Below are positions 46,287 through 60,231 of a stretch of 64,000 nt of DNA, in pieces (position 1 is the first letter of the stretch; each line of letters begins with the position of its first letter). The stretch covers positions 9,601,760 to 9,665,759 of the forward strand of contig CM070727.1 in assembly GCA_036346275.1 (NCBI GenBank), given 5' to 3'. This DNA is from Otatea glauca. Lineage: Eukaryota; Streptophyta; Magnoliopsida; Poales; Poaceae. Below the pieces are notes generated by a model that saw nothing but the letters and a program-made list of their open reading frames with translations, searched no databases and was not told where the DNA came from. The translations under genes were made by a program, and so were the position numbers.

Positions 46287-49200
46287 TGTGAGACTCCATG
46301 AACAGGAACCTCTATATGATTACTGTGCCATTCCCTGGATCAGTAGCTAGCACTCACATGCTTACAACATTTATATCATAACCATACTTGCAAACAAACA
46401 GAAAGACATACATACAAACATTAATTATACAGAGTTTAGTACAATTCAAAAGCCAAACAGCGAAAACTTAAAGACGGACAATTAAACTCCAAAAAGCCTT
46501 GTGGTTGCCCACTAAACCCTCAGGCAACTGACTAGGAACCCTAGAAGAAACCATCGTCGAAACCCCCGAGACCTACCTGGAAAAGAGCGTCGTCTGGCAG
46601 ATCGCAGTCTTCGTCCTCTGAGACAGCAAATGCAAGATTGAGTACATTGGTACTCAGCAAGTCTTATAGTGGTTCACAGATGCAATTAAATAAATATACA
46701 GGCTAAACAATATACAGGCTATGGTTATTTTGTAGTTGCACAAAAACATTGAAATATAAGAATACAATAGATTGCAACATCGCGTTTTGGATAAAACAAT
46801 TAAACAGCGACATGTTAAGTAAATATCCCAGACTTTCCAACCCAGTCTACCCGACTGCAAAAGTCCTCGGTGCCGATCCTTTGACACAAAAATTGGTTGT
46901 AAAACATTTACCAAACCAAACCCAGTTTTTAAGAAAAGACCCAAAAGACTTTAGCATTGGGAGGATTTTCCCCAAGTGCCCATTACCGCGGGCGCGACTA
47001 ATTGATTAGATTTTTCACTCTGCAGAGGTGTACACTTTACCCACAAGGAATGATCAACTTTTATGCTAGGCCATACGACACACTTCCTTTGGTGTGCCGG
47101 CAAGGAGATCATACATAGCCGTTACATTATCTAGACGTGGCTTTACACCAGCCCAGGACGTTGGCCCTCGCCCAGAAAACAGAGACACTCACCCAAGTCG
47201 TGGATCCACATTTGTCACACCCAACACCACGTCTCTGTCCAACGCAAGGCGTACACTGTTGTATTGGTATGTAGAAACCCCTACAAGCAAACCTGACCGA
47301 AATGCCTGTGCTAACTCCCGCCTTCCTTAGATGCAAAGCCACATCTAAACAACTTAACAGGCTAAGACTGTCCCATACCAGCTCTCGTGGTTGTACGGAT
47401 ACATGGATCTACAACATCCCATTTGCTCAGTCCTTAATCCGACACGGGCGATGCTCCACCCTATACTATGTGCAATTCCCTTTGCACCACCGGCTATTGC
47501 CAATAATCACTCGTGTCAAACCATAATTTTATTTGGGGGGTTTTATAGCAAATTACCAGACCATTCCCCAAAAAGGACCATGCTTTGGTTGAAAAGACTG
47601 AAAACATATGACGAATAGTTTAAGCAGGAATATTATGCTAGCGGTTATACCCAAAATGACATTAAGTATGTCTAGTTCAAACTAAGGTTTACAAGGTTCA
47701 CATGTCGATACAGATTAAGGTAAACCATAATGTACAGGATTAACTACAGTTCTAACCCAAATTAGCACTTCTATGGAGAATTATCCGGATGCATCATACA
47801 TAGACAAAAACAACATAAGGTAGGTAAATTATCAGGCTCAATATGCTCAAGGGGTTGCTTGCTTTGTAGCTCACTGTCCGGTACAAACTCTGGATCTGCG
47901 ACAGAGTCGTCTTCCTCTTCGAGAACGTCAGCGTCTACACGTCAAGAAAACGAGGGGAAAAACAAGAACATCAGTAAACTTAAAAAGGGTAAAAAGAAAA
48001 CAGATAGCAAGATAAACACAAATTCATACCAAGACAGGGATTGCTTTAATTGAACTATCTTTGTTTAAATTTCAAATTCAAGAAGATTTTGTTCACTAGC
48101 TTCTTTAGGAGAGGACATGAAAGAGCAGCACTAGAAAAAAAAGCTCTTTGCCTTCTCACTACTTCAAGAAGTGAACACCCAAAACCATGACATTTAGGGT
48201 TATTTGACTGTTAAAATTTATGCGCAACGTTTAATGAAATAAAGGTTCAAATCTTAAATAAGCTAGAACATACTTTGGTTAACAACTCTAATGGTTTTTC
48301 CTAAATTTTTAGGTTTATACAAGACTTGAAATTCACTGCTAAAAAGGCTTATATGGCACTAAAGTTATGTTAACAGGAAATCGGCCAAAAGAGGGTCGAC
48401 GAACTATTAACGCTTAGGGTTATTACGCTAACAAGACTTAGATGATAAGCAGTTCGTAAATGAAATATTTTCACATAACCTAGTAGTACAAACTTTAGTG
48501 ATCATTTCTACATTATCCTCTCTAAAATTCTCACTTAGATGAGCTACTTTACAAGCTGTTGAAACTACTAAGTATTTCAATTATCCTGAAAACTATAACA
48601 GTTAGGTTTATTTCACTAACTTATTTAATATACAAACTTTAATAAAATGGCTTAATTTCTTCAGAACCTAATAGAACATATTATGTGGAGTGTTCTTATT
48701 CCAGTTTTACACTCTTTCTCATTTAGGCAACCTATTTTACCTATTGATGAAAAGGCCTAAATGATCACAACTACAACTTTACAACAACTAAACTTTCACA
48801 TTGATTTGCAATCAGATCCTTTACCAACTTTTATTCATTTTCTTACTAGTATCAGGGTATAGTCTTACAAACATTCTAAAACTGAATTTGAATTATTTTG
48901 AACCTAGTCATAGCAGATTACACCTATGTTTACCATTATAACTACTACTTTTCCTTCACTAGAAAAGCATCACCCATACTTTTTTTTTCCTAAATATTTT
49001 TACACAAATGAACTTGTACTGGTACATGCTTCTTCAACTTAAGTTTTATCCATTCAAACTTCAATATATATGTTTCACTCACTTATCCTTCTCCATGTTA
49101 ATATTTCATTCTATTTGAACATAAGGTTTAACTAAGTTATCCACTCACTTATCCACCAACACCTTCAGCGCGTCAAGGCAAACCTAGGGGTGGCACCAAT

Positions 49201-50861
49201 TCAGCGGATGAAGGTCGGGAGGATGGTCGTCACCGCAGGGTGCGGCGGCGCCATGGCCGAGCGGGCGAAAGCTCAACTAACGGTCGTTTTTCCGACGACC
49301 TAGGGTTAGGTGAGCTACGGTGACACGAGGGGACTCGAACTCACCAGGTATCCGGGTCGGAGAAGGTCTGGAACGAGCTGCCACCGTGCGCCGGTCGGGA
49401 AGAAGAAGGGCGACGGTGCGGCGTTGCTGCAGGCAAAAACGGACCAAATCGGCGGCTAATCAGTAAACCTGGGATGCCAAGGAAACTCGGGATGGAACTA
49501 ATTTGAAGAAATGGGGGCGGATTGACCTAGTGCATCGACTCTCCCTCCTTTCTGTGCTCTTGCGGACGAATGAAGAAGACGACTCGCCCGAAGCTTTCAG
49601 CTCAAAAGGAAAAGCAAGTGTGAGGCTTAGGAGGGCATTGCGACGCTAGAGGAAGACTTAAGGCCTAAGGTTTGCGGTCACGCTTGCGTTTGGACCCAAG
49701 TCTGGTGCATTGCCTCGGTCGCTCAATTCTGTGCCGAGCGGGTGGACGGCGCAGCCTTTCCTCCGATGCGGCTCGGTGAAGGATAGTCAAATACGGCGCG
49801 GAAGAGGCGGCTGTAACGTGGACGACATTGATCGCATCCGGATGAAAGCAGTTGCGCCGAACGGCGAAGAACGAGGTGAGGTCGTCGACTCGCTTCGGCC
49901 AGGGGAGAAGAAAGGGAGAGGAGAACGCGGATTAGAGGCTGACAAGTGGGTCCAGGCCCCACTGGCAGTGTCTGCGCCCTCCTGCTCAACTCGCCAGCGT
50001 GACAAGCTTCAACAAATGCCGGGCCCACTTGTCAGTGAAATAAAACGATTAATGTGATGGGATTGGACAAGAATTCTCCAGATTTTGCATTAGTTTAAGC
50101 ATCATACTCAGTCAAAATTTTACTAAAATTTATTAAAAAAATTTACTGGGAGTCATACATCTCCTGAAAAATTTTGAGATAAAAAAACTCTCTAGATGAT
50201 TTACTAAAATTCTGACACTGTGCCCTGCCCTAAATCTTCATTTCGGACTTTGATTTATTCAAAGATTTATATGGGAATATATATTTCTGAAAATTTTCTG
50301 AAAGGTTTAGTTTCTCCAAATGGTGTCACCATAAAATTTTCAGATTTATAACACTTTTATTTATTTTACTAAAATCCTGACATTCAACTCTTCCCTTTTT
50401 TCTGAAGCCACTGTAATTGAATTTTTAAAAGGCCTAAATTGACTTGAAAATTTATGAAAAATTTTCCAGTGGCAGGTTGTACACTAAGGGTACTATGGTA
50501 ATTTTATTGGCCCAATTTAGATATCGACCATTTTTCATTTAAATTTTTGGTTTACTGTTTTTAGTCAAAGGATGGTTATATAAATTATTTATTCCCAATC
50601 CTGTGCAAGAAAAATTTGTTTATTGATCTCACTGAGACACAAGTGCAGCTAGGGTCACATAGAAATTTTTATTACTTTTTACCACCTTTATTTTTATCTT
50701 TTTACCTTTTCTCATTTCTCAATTTCTTTAATCAAGCTTTCACACAATATAAAACTCCAGAAAAACCAATAAAAATGAATAACACTAGAAAACTCATAAA
50801 CATTTATTTTTTTCAATTTCATCCGTATATTTTCACTGTTTGAACTTTTTAGGATGTTACA
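46287..50861 (-). mobile_element. Long solo LTR B, 4.6 kb, same family as A and C
   Basis: Begins TGTGAGACTCC and ends AGGATGTTACA. The 5-bp duplication TGTGA is perfect at 46282-46286 and 50862-50866. No coding domains lie inside. It shares blocks with A and C: the 'GTACTCAGCAAG' region (46650), 'CTCTGCAGAGGTGTACACTT' (47021), 'AGGCTGTCCCATACCA'-like (47364), and the 'TGCTTGC' plus CTGGATC(T/C)G segment (47850). A GC-rich core (49160-50040) is followed by AT-rich sequence to the end. Sense is likely the - strand (TGTAACATCC start). Confidence 0.88.
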
Positions 50862-50879
50862 TGTGACTTATATTTTTAA

Positions 50880-51073
50880 TGGTGCGTTTGGCTTGTGCCC
50901 AAACCAACCTTACTAATTTGGCTAACCCCAACAATTTGCCCCTTCCTTGGATGATTGTTAAAAGATTGGCAAGCCTATAGCTCTATGGTCATACCCTATG
51001 TATCTGTGGACAAATTGTGGCAGCCAAAACCTTGGCCAAAATGGGTTGATTTGGGCACAAACCAAACACACTC
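50880..51073. mobile_element. Tourist-like MITE with TAA duplication
   Basis: Terminal inverted repeats TGGTGCGTTTGGCTTGTGCC and, complemented, GAGTGTGTTTGGTTTGTGCC. The 3-bp duplication TAA lies at 50877-50879 and 51074-51076. The 194-bp element has no coding capacity. It sits 18 bp outside the end of solo LTR B. Confidence 0.88.
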
Positions 51074-51076
51074 TAA

Positions 51077-51507
51077 GTTACAATTTTTGAACACTGGATC
51101 AATATAGTATACTAATATAGAAATATCAGAAGTGATAAAGATATGTTGCATGAAAATTCTGGTAAAATTAGTCTGATGCCGTACCTAGCGATGTGCTTGG
51201 AGATTCATGCTCCGGCTAGTGGATTCATCTTCTCCATCCTCATTGAATCTATGGGGATGGGGGTGGTCACTGGATTAGGGTTAGGGTTCACCGGGTTTGG
51301 GCTTTGGGTTCTGGGTGAGGGAGGATCGGTGGCTGGCGGTGGCAATGTCAGGGCAGTGAGGTTGTAGTGGAGCCTCCGGCCGCGAGCTTGTAGAGGACGG
51401 TGGGTAGTGGAGGTCGGCGAGAACGATGACAATTAGAGAATATTAGGAGGCAGGAGGTGGTGGCGAATCTGGCGACGGTAGCCACCGAATACGAGGAAGA
51501 AGGGTAG
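51077..51507. other. Intergenic DNA left of solo LTR C
   Basis: Contains short TTAGGG-like and G-rich words but no long array. Frames on both strands do not match a known family. Confidence 0.4.
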
Positions 51508-51512
51508 GGCAG

Positions 51513-54304
51513 TGTAACGACCCTCCTTTTTGGTACGGAATACCAATAAGGATGATCTATGTGCATAAAGTACTAGTCCTATGATCAGTGGCTAGTACAC
51601 ATATTTATAACATTGGTAGCACACCCATATACAATATTATTAAAGTGGAAGCTATTTATACAATACAGTCTTACAATTCAGAATAAACTGCAGCGGAAAA
51701 TTCAAAAGCCTTAAGGTATGCGCATACAAACCCTCAGACAACTAACAAGGCATAAACCCTAGAAAATCGCTTCATCGAAATTCCTGTGTCTTGCGGCAAA
51801 GCATATATCTTCAGGGGCCTCTTCTTCAACTAAACCAACAAATAAGCAAGGGTGAGTACTTTCGTACTCAGCAAGACTTAAGGTGAATCGCAAAAGTGCA
51901 GTAAATGCATGCTATGTCAAGGAGGCTTCTATGGTTACTTTGCGTAAAGCGAAGTTGAACATATAAATCAAGTAGTAATTTGCAAACAGAATTTTATAAG
52001 AGCAAGTTTGATAGTATATAAATAAATAAGAGTAGCATAGCATAGTATAACTCACAATCCTCTATGAATGTGAGAATCATATCATCTCGTTGCCATTCCC
52101 TGACATAAAATCCGAAACAAAGACTTTCCAACAAATATCTCCAATTCAAACCATTTTTAAAAATACCAAAACTTTTAACTAGTGTCAGTTCACCAAGTCT
52201 CTCATGACCATGGGCACGAATTTTTGAAAATATTTAAACTCTGCAGAGGTATACAACTTTACACACAAGTCATGACATTTTCGTTTTACCGCTATTGTCA
52301 CGATCCTTTGGCGTGTGGCCAGAATGTTCATGATGAAAACCTTTGTATTACCTAGGTTAATTTTGCACCAGTCCGGTGATGACAAATCTTTGCTATGGCG
52401 ATAGAAGATATTTGTACACCCATTGTACTCTCAACAGTTCACTCCTGTTTGGTCCTCACTTCTCCCCATAGGTATGGCGGCAGAAGATATATGTACAATG
52501 TTGTACTCTCAACAGTTCACTCCTATTGAGTCCCCACTTTCCTATCATAGCAAGGCATACGTACACTGTTGTATCGATAGGCGTTATTCCGAACACCTCG
52601 GTGAGGGCACCCTTTCGAGCAAACCTTCCCGGATTGCCCGCACTACTCCAGCCTTCTAATACGTAAAGTTAAACTAGATAACTTAATTGATTTAAGGCTG
52701 TCCCATACCAACACTTGTGGTTTTACAGATATCCTTTGGATCATACAACACTATGTTCTATCCTTAATTCGACCCGAGTGATAATCCCCCCAATCTACGT
52801 GCAAGTCACGTGCACTTCTGGCTATTGCTAATAATCGCTAGCGTCAAAACTATAGTTTTATTTTTATTTTTAATCAAAATATCAGTAACCTTTAATATCA
52901 TATCCAACCTTTTTAAATCAACATGTCTTTCCATTTTTAAAGCATTGCTAAACATGAATATTAAATAATCGCGTATACCCATGTTGACATTATGTATTGT
53001 CTAACCTTATTCTAGGGTTATCAAGGATCATAGTTTAATATTTATTAAGGAAGTTCCATGAGATAGGGTTATAGCTACCAGTACCACAATATAGCGAATT
53101 TACAGAAAATACGCGTATGTATAAATAGATTTGACAAAACAAAACAAAATTAAAACACTGGGATCAATATGATCAAAGGGGTGCTTGCCTTGCTTTGTTG
53201 ATTCAGGATTCGACTCGGGGTCGAAGTCTTCAGTAGCAGCTTTGTGTATGTCGGTATCTACACGTGATTACCATTTCGTATAACAGCAATAAGAAGTAAT
53301 GACAATAAGAGGGAAAAAGAAGTCAAATAAATCAATATAAAGGTTCTGGCAATAAAAAGATTTTGAATGTTGATTTCTTATTAGTCGAGTCCATTTGTTA
53401 GTGTTAGGGGGTTTAGGGTTTATATTATAAAAGGTTAGGTTTTCTTAATAGGATTCATATGCAAAGAACGTTTTTATACAACTATCCTTGTAGCATTAAG
53501 TTGTTTGGATCTAAAGAGTGATTAAAAACTGGTTTTACATACTTTAGCTTTTAGTTGTGAAAGTTATTCATATTCCAATTATATATATGTATATATAAGA
53601 ATCAAGATCATTTACAAATCTTATCTTAAATTAAGTCTAGTATTAAATATTTTGATGTAAATAGAGGATTTATGATTTTTACTAGGTCTATAACCTATTT
53701 TCACAAAATCTTGGATTTATTTGTACTTATTACTAGTATTTTAATATTGCATATAATGAATACTTTACCCTAATTAAAGTTTGATACAACTAAGTCTAAA
53801 TTTAGATTTATTTGCAGAAATGGGGTGCTTATGATCTCTGTAATATTTAGAAATTTTTTTCATCCATTTTAATGTTAACTTGCAGAAGTTCTTAATAGGG
53901 CATATTCTATATTTCATTAAAATTAAAATTTTAAACTTATGAACAGAGCTCAAGAATTAAATATTTTTGCAGAATCGAACTACATATGTCTCAGATATTT
54001 TTAGGAATTTATTTCATATTTTTAGGAGCTAAGTTTTTTAAAATTTAAATAGTGTCCATATTAGGTTTATTTGAATTTTAAATTCAAAATATTTCATCTG
54101 AGACTAAGAATTAAATATTTTTGCATATTATGAAAGCTTAGGATTTTATATAAATTTTTAAATTTGTTTGACTCAATTTGGAGTTAGTTTACACATGTTA
54201 TAAGCATTTGTTTGAGCTCTGTTTTGGAAATTAAAAAAAAGGGATGGATAGTGACCTGCTGACTGTCCAGGGTTTCTACATGACCGAAATTTTCGGGACT
54301 TACA
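51513..54304 (-). mobile_element. Long solo LTR C, 2.8 kb, same family as A and B
   Basis: Begins TGTAACGACCC and ends CGGGACTTACA. The flanks read GGCAG (51508-51512) and GGCAA (54305-54309), matching 4 of 5 bases, so the duplication is probable. The blocks shared with A and B (about 51680-51900, 52230-52280, 52690-52720, 53170-53270) occur in the same order. The GC-rich core seen in A and B is absent, explaining the shorter length. No genes inside. Confidence 0.78.
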
Positions 54305-54309
54305 GGCAA

Positions 54310-55240
54310 GTATGCCATACTCCCATATTTGAATCATTAGTTTAGTTGTGAAGTTTTATATTAGGATTCTATATGTCACATAAGCATAAAGACATAAGGT
54401 AGATAAATATTGTTGGCACCAAATAAAGTTTGCTTAACTTGAGATACTGATATTTGAATCAGAGATCTTTTCAGCTAACCAGGTTCTTGAGCTGAAATGT
54501 TGATTTCGATTTGAAGGCTTAATTAAAGAAATCATGTCTATTGAACTCACCCACTGCCACTGGGCCCTAAATTTGTCAACCAGACCTGGCCATCCTTATG
54601 TGGTCCCACTTGCCATTGAGTATAAAGGCCAACAGGGATTTAACACCTTTGAACTTGGGCCACATGATAGAGAGAGGAAAACAGAGCAGAGAAGCATGCA
54701 CGGGAAACTCCATGGCAGTGGCTCTGGGGAGCGTGGTCGGCGGTGGGGCAACAGCCAGGAGGAGGATGCGATGCCTAAAATAGGTTCCTGGGACCTCAGT
54801 GATGCTGTTGGAGGCGGCGGTCGGAGGTGTGTTGGCTTGTGGTGGTGGCGCGGCGGAGCCAGGCGGCGGTGGAACAGGGGCTTGTCGGCAAAAGAAAGCT
54901 CCAAATGATCAAGGGATCACGTTCAGGGATGGATGAAGATGTTGCCGATCAGGGTAATTGGAAAATGGTGCCTTAATTGCGGAGTTAGCTGGGCTTGGTT
55001 GCAGTGGGGAAATGTGGCCGTGGCGAGACTTGTGGCTGCTGAAGCAAGGAGGGGGATGAGGGGGATGTGCAGGGAGTCGAGTAGGAGTCCTAGCTTGATT
55101 AAATATGCAACCAAGGTGAAAGATCATATAGAGGTTTATTCATATTTGTGATGAGTATTTGACTAAATTTGAGTATGGTATGCTCTGGTTTGAGTTTGAT
55201 TTGAATTGGATTTTTTAATTGAAGCAATTGGAGTTGTGTC
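54310..55240. other. Intergenic DNA with G-rich stretch
   Basis: A G-rich stretch at about 54660-54900 gives overlapping frames on both strands (up to 124 residues) that I do not recognise. It could belong to the outer part of a further LTR, which I cannot confirm. Confidence 0.4.
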
Positions 55241-55897
55241 TGCCAGGAGCGGCACTACCGGCCTCAGTAGGGCGGTACTGCCGGCCAGGGGGCGGCACTA
55301 CCGGCCTGGGGAGCGGTAGTTATTTTTCAGAGAGGGTTGTCGCTGGGTTTTTAGGCGAGCGGCACTATCGGCCATGCTAGGGCGGTAGTGCCGGCCGAGC
55401 GGTACTACCGTCACCAGAGGGCGGTAGTGCCGACTTAATGAGCGATGTGAGAATTGATTTTTGCAATTGGATGATTATTGCATATCTTTGTTGGACATTT
55501 CAATGTGATGGGTTTTCCTTATTTCTTATGGTTGCAGGACGACAGTGCTAGGTCATGGTAAGGCGAAGAATGACCGGGACTAGGTGAGGTGCGTCGGAAG
55601 TACAGATGGTCGAGGATCGCTGGAAGATGACCGGAGACGGAGTCGCTGCGAACCTAGAAGACAAGGAATGGATGAGATGCTAGCTAGAAGTTGCTCGGAT
55701 CAAGGAGGGCTGTTGGATCGCCGTTTAGATGATAGAGTAGCGGGTCTAGTTAGTATACTTTGAAAAGCGTGCGAAACCCGTTATGTTGTTGGGTTTCGGG
55801 TTAACCCATGTATGAGTGAGTGAGTCAATCCTAGTCTTGATGGTGATCCTTAGGGTAGAAGGAACTCATCCAAGGGTGGAGGATGACTCAAGAGTAG

Positions 55898-55905
55898 TAT
55901 AAATA
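55898..55905 (+). promoter_or_regulatory. TATA box in the copia LTR
   Basis: TATAAATA in a region with an open, G-rich downstream sequence. It would drive element transcription towards gag. Confidence 0.55.
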
Positions 55906-56892
55906 GAGGGGTAGGAGTAGCCTTCCCCCTCTTGAAGTTTTTAGAGTTTTTGTGCTCCTTTGAGCTTTGCCCACTTTATTGTGAGGCTTTGTAAACCTCC
56001 CTTCCAGAAATGCAAATCAATTTCTCTTATGCTTGAATTTATTTTTCGCATTTACTTTACGTCTTAAATTCAGCATTTAAATTCCGCACTTACTTTCTTG
56101 CAATTTACATTTACACAATTTGGATTTGCCTCCCCTCCTTATACATGCTTTTGCTTCTTGTGCCGAGGATGTTGATTGATGGATGAATCTTCCAAAGATC
56201 ATGTCCCAATCATCCAGACATTCCATGCATTTTTCTTGCAAGAAACCGATCTTGTGTTCTTGAGTGAATCATTCTTCTAGATCGTATTTGGGCAGTTTTT
56301 GTTTTGTGTCCTACCTTGATGTGACATGTGGGAGGTCATCCAATATCATCTTGTTCATCAAAACCCCACGAGAAAGTCTTAGATCGAGTTCTTGAGTTTT
56401 GCTCAAACTTTGTGTGTTCTTCCTTCAAAGTGAAAAAGGTCAGAACTTTGATGTCAATCCTTACGATTGAAGGTTGGAATATGTTCCTGACATCCTTAGG
56501 AATACATCTACAAAGTTTCGTGAGTTTTTGTCTGGCCGATCAAAAGATTCATCAAATTGGCTTTTGAGTTCGTGCTGTTTTCGACTCTGTTCTTCCTGCT
56601 GTCTTAAGCCCGATGATACCAACCTCACCCCGATCATACCGAACCCCAGTGCTACTGGGATCCCCCCGGTCATACCGGAGCTCGGTACTACCGGCCTTGC
56701 TCCGGCAGTACCGGCTTTGCAGGGAATTTCCTCAATTTCAATTGCTTCTTTTGAGTGAGGGCTTGTTTGGATTATTTTGATTGGGAATTTTTTTTATTTG
56801 GGATCATTCACCCCCTCTGATCGTCATCTCGATCTTTCAATTGGTATTAGAGCCGGTTTTGCTCTTTCATAGATCTTGATCGGTCTTGAGAG

Positions 56893-57320
56893 CCATAGCG
56901 ACGGACAAATATTCCACAAGCCTCTCATTTTTTCTGGAGTTGATTTTCCTTTCTGAAAGTCCTGAATAGAGTCGTACATCACTGCACAGGGCTTCCTGAT
57001 ATGGCAGAAGGTGAAGCTCCCGTATGAGGTTCCTGCCGATGAGAACGTCGCAGTCGGCAATATGGCTGACGTTGAGGCGAATGCTAAGGTAAGGAACATC
57101 CTCATACAGGGCCTTAGCCGCAATGAGTATAACAGGATCTCTCACCTACGATCCGCTCACCATATTTGGGTAACCCTCGATGCTTACTATGAGGGCACCA
57201 CCCAGATCTAGACGGTGAGATAAGATCAGTACAAGTGTGACTACAACAAGTTTGAACAGCATGCTCGTGAGACCCTTGACGAGTGATTTAGTCATTTTAC
57301 AAGGATTCTAAGCATTTCCC
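56893..57320 (+). pseudogene. copia gag N-terminal fragment
   Basis: The frame shows 'LIFSGVDFPF' and 'SYITAQGFLIWQKV', then 'NVAVGNMADVEANAKVRNIL' and 'EYNRISHLRSAHHIWVTLDA', which follow the copia gag (UBN2-type) pattern. Stops replace expected tryptophans near 56950 and 56960. Another stop follows the 'EGTTQI' segment near 57210. The rest of gag and pol is missing. Confidence 0.75.
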
Positions 57321-60178
57321 AGTGCAATGGTTGAGATGGATCTGAGCCTGCATTGCATCCGGCCGTTCGCCGTGACGCATGGCGCACTGTGGGTCATCGT
57401 CTTCGACTCGAACTACACTTCGAGTAACGTCGTGTAGCCATGCATTTGGTGACTGGATCATGTACGGCCGGGGGTCTTGTGGGTATTTAAGCTGTGCATC
57501 GGCTTCGTCTCGGCCAGAGCATCAAAAGCCCTAAGCTTAATCATCGAGAGTCGCCGTCATTCGTTCGCGATTTGAAATCTTCGCTGTGCATTGCCGCAAG
57601 CTTTGAGCCACTGATTCTCCGCCGTTGGAGGATTTCCCAGGCCATCAAGTGCACTGTCGAGTACGTCATCATGAGGGGTGTCACACGTGTGGTTGGAGCA
57701 TCATTGGATCACCATCGCCGTCGTCGGACCCGAGGCCGCCGCTGCTTCCATTGTTGTTGCCACCGTCGCAGGTAATCAGAGGAGGAATCGAGTGCATCAA
57801 TGGACTTAGCTTGTTGAGATCTAGCCGTAGGACCTAGCCTTGCTCGCCGGAGGTGACTGTAGGGCCATGTGCATCGTTGCGTGATGTGGGATGACCAGAC
57901 GGTTGACATTTGGCACTGCATCATCTGCATCGTCAACGCTCCATAGGATCATTTCGCTGAGATGTGGCCAAATCAGCGGACGTGGTGGCAAGCGGTGCCA
58001 GCATAGTCACATCATCGTGGGACCCACCTGTCAGTTGGATAGATGCTGTAGACCGAGTCCATGGTGGACTCAAGGTGGCCATAGACCAAGTCTATACACA
58101 TGGGTCACGTGTCAAGTCGTGATTGGGCCAGTTCGGTGCTGATGTCAGATGATGTCAAGATTATATTTTTTTAATAGAAATTTAATTCGGAAAAATCTTG
58201 ATTTACTATTTTCTGATTTTTCTGTTTTTCAAATCTTTCGAGAGCCCATTCTTTTTCATATGAGCTTTGATTGAGGCGATTCAAATTTCTAAAAATTTAT
58301 AAAATTAAGATCTATTTAATGGTAAATTTTATTTGATTTTTAGAGTTTGTCTGCTCTCTATTTTGATGTTTATTTAGTGTTTTCTCTCGTTACGCGTAGA
58401 GGTCGAAGTGCTCGGAGCGTTTGAGAGAGAATTGTTGACTCAAAACCAAGGTTCAAAGCAAGAACAAAACCTTTTCCACCAAGTTGTTCATTGATCCTAT
58501 TGAGCACAGTTTTACAAAATTGCTATTTTGATTTAAATTATTGCATGTTATTTCATATGTACAATTGATTTCAAATTAATTTATGATCTAGTTATTCAAC
58601 TCAATTGGATTATACCTACCTTATTATTTATGTGCCATGATTATTTGTCACCCTAGGATGGTTCGTTACTAGTTGGTTGCTATTAGAAATTAATATGGGA
58701 TGGTTAGATCGTGAATAGTCTACTTAGCCATGCCAGTATAACTCATGTCCTTTGAAATATCAAAAGTTAATCTTGACTAATGGAATATGAAACATGTTTA
58801 TGGAATTGGTGTGTCAGGTGTTATCACACAATGATGTTGAGTTGTAGTGACATGTTGTCACGCAATGATGTTGACTTGTTGATAGCACGTGGTATATGGT
58901 AATCAACTAGGGTGATAAATGATTGAGGTAAATGGCAAGGGGTAGATTGCTAAGGTGGGTCAGTACGACGGTTGGGTTGTGGAAGTCTTGCCTTGGTCAA
59001 TCTATAGACTTCACCTTGAAAGCTTTTGATTTGAGTCAAATATGTAACCACATGTCTAGAATGGGACGAATCTAGCTGATTAATTTGCAGCATCTTAGCT
59101 TTGATACTATGCGTGGTGGCGTGAGTATTTTGTATATCTAGGGTGATTTGTTTTGCTTGAGGGCTATAGGCAAAGCAAGACGTACTTAGGTGTCTATGGA
59201 GTACGGACAACAAAAGTTGATCCAAATAGTAATTTTGGTTTCCCTCGTTGGGCATTCTTCTTTGGGTTATCACGAGTTCTCGATGTTTTCCAGCCTATGC
59301 CAAAGTTTGGACATGGGCCAACTTGTAAGTTGGGCTAGTCATTGATAGCTGATCAAGCTCGAGCCATATCATGCCAGATTCTGTCGGCTGTATAGAGCTC
59401 GACTCTACTCGGCCCTCTCATGATGTGATGCTGGTATAGCCCAAAGAAAAGGACAACTTATGGTCAGCCCTATTTGGGACCCAAGATTTTCGTAGCAACT
59501 TTTAAAAAATTTCTCAATCTTTAAATGAATCGGAAAAATTCTCACATTCCAAATTGCCCTGCCTAAATAACCAATTTATGAAGAGCCAAACCTTTTGTTA
59601 TTGATCCCTTTTTTTTTCTTTGCATAGCATTTATTCCCTCTTATAAACCTGAAGTCAAAGCTAAACATGTAGATTGTTTTTGGGTTCTAAGTTTTACTTA
59701 CACCATAAACCCCAAATAAGACGAAACTAGGTGAAGGGAACTTGTGAAGCTTGCATGCACTTGTTAACCTTCTTGTCTTTTGGCATCAACCGAAGAAGTT
59801 CCCGTCCCAACAGGTGACTGCTTACACTTACAGCATACGTGATCAATCCATCGATATGGTTAGTTCGATAAATACATGCCATTGCCATCAGAAGAACATA
59901 AAGACGACACCGATTGATTTTATCACAGAACAAAGGCTCAAAATCAAACGGGCTTACGGGCACCAGAGGGTCGAGAACACACTGTCGATTCCTCTCGGAG
60001 CAAATTAACATCAACGGCACCCATGGCGCGAGCTAGCTAGCTAGGCAAGGCGAGCCTGCCAGCCGGCCGTGTGTACCTGACACAACAATACAGGCATAGG
60101 GTACAAACGCACTCGGTGCATAAATCGATTTAAGTACACAAGAAAGCAAGTTAAGGTAACAAGCGATCGATCGAGAGC
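57321..60178. other. Unclassified repeat-like and intergenic DNA
   Basis: No gene is supported. 58380-59000 is AT-rich and non-coding and could be part of a further LTR, but I found no borders. The short frames here have no recognisable domain. Confidence 0.35.
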
Positions 60179-60231
60179 TTATTTTAGCGGGGAGCTGCAT
60201 ACGTTCATGGAGCGAGGCGAGCGAGCTAGCC

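Larger units (their letters stand above)
55240..57320 (+). mobile_element. copia LTR and leader with start of gag, truncated
   Basis: The sequence ends an LTR at about 56839 (GATCTTTCA), followed by TTGGTATTAGAGCC, a near match to the initiator-methionine tRNA primer site TGGTATCAGAGCC. A gag fragment comes next. Inside the LTR, CCGG(C/T)A(C/G)TACCGG-type short repeats occur at both ends (55250-55435 and 56610-56720), and a TATA box lies at 55898. The left border is uncertain. No polymerase or 3' LTR follows, so the element is cut off after gag. Confidence 0.7.

Noticed and set aside
49710..50057. 115-residue open frame in solo LTR B
   Set aside because: Same reason: GC-rich core of a non-coding LTR, with an overlapping frame on the other strand.
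51280..51310. Telomere-like TTAGGG words
   Set aside because: Only two adjacent copies, and plant telomeres use TTTAGGG. This is chance or a tiny remnant.
54534..54908. 124-residue + strand frame
   Set aside because: G-rich stretch with overlapping frames on both strands and no known domain. I could not support a gene.
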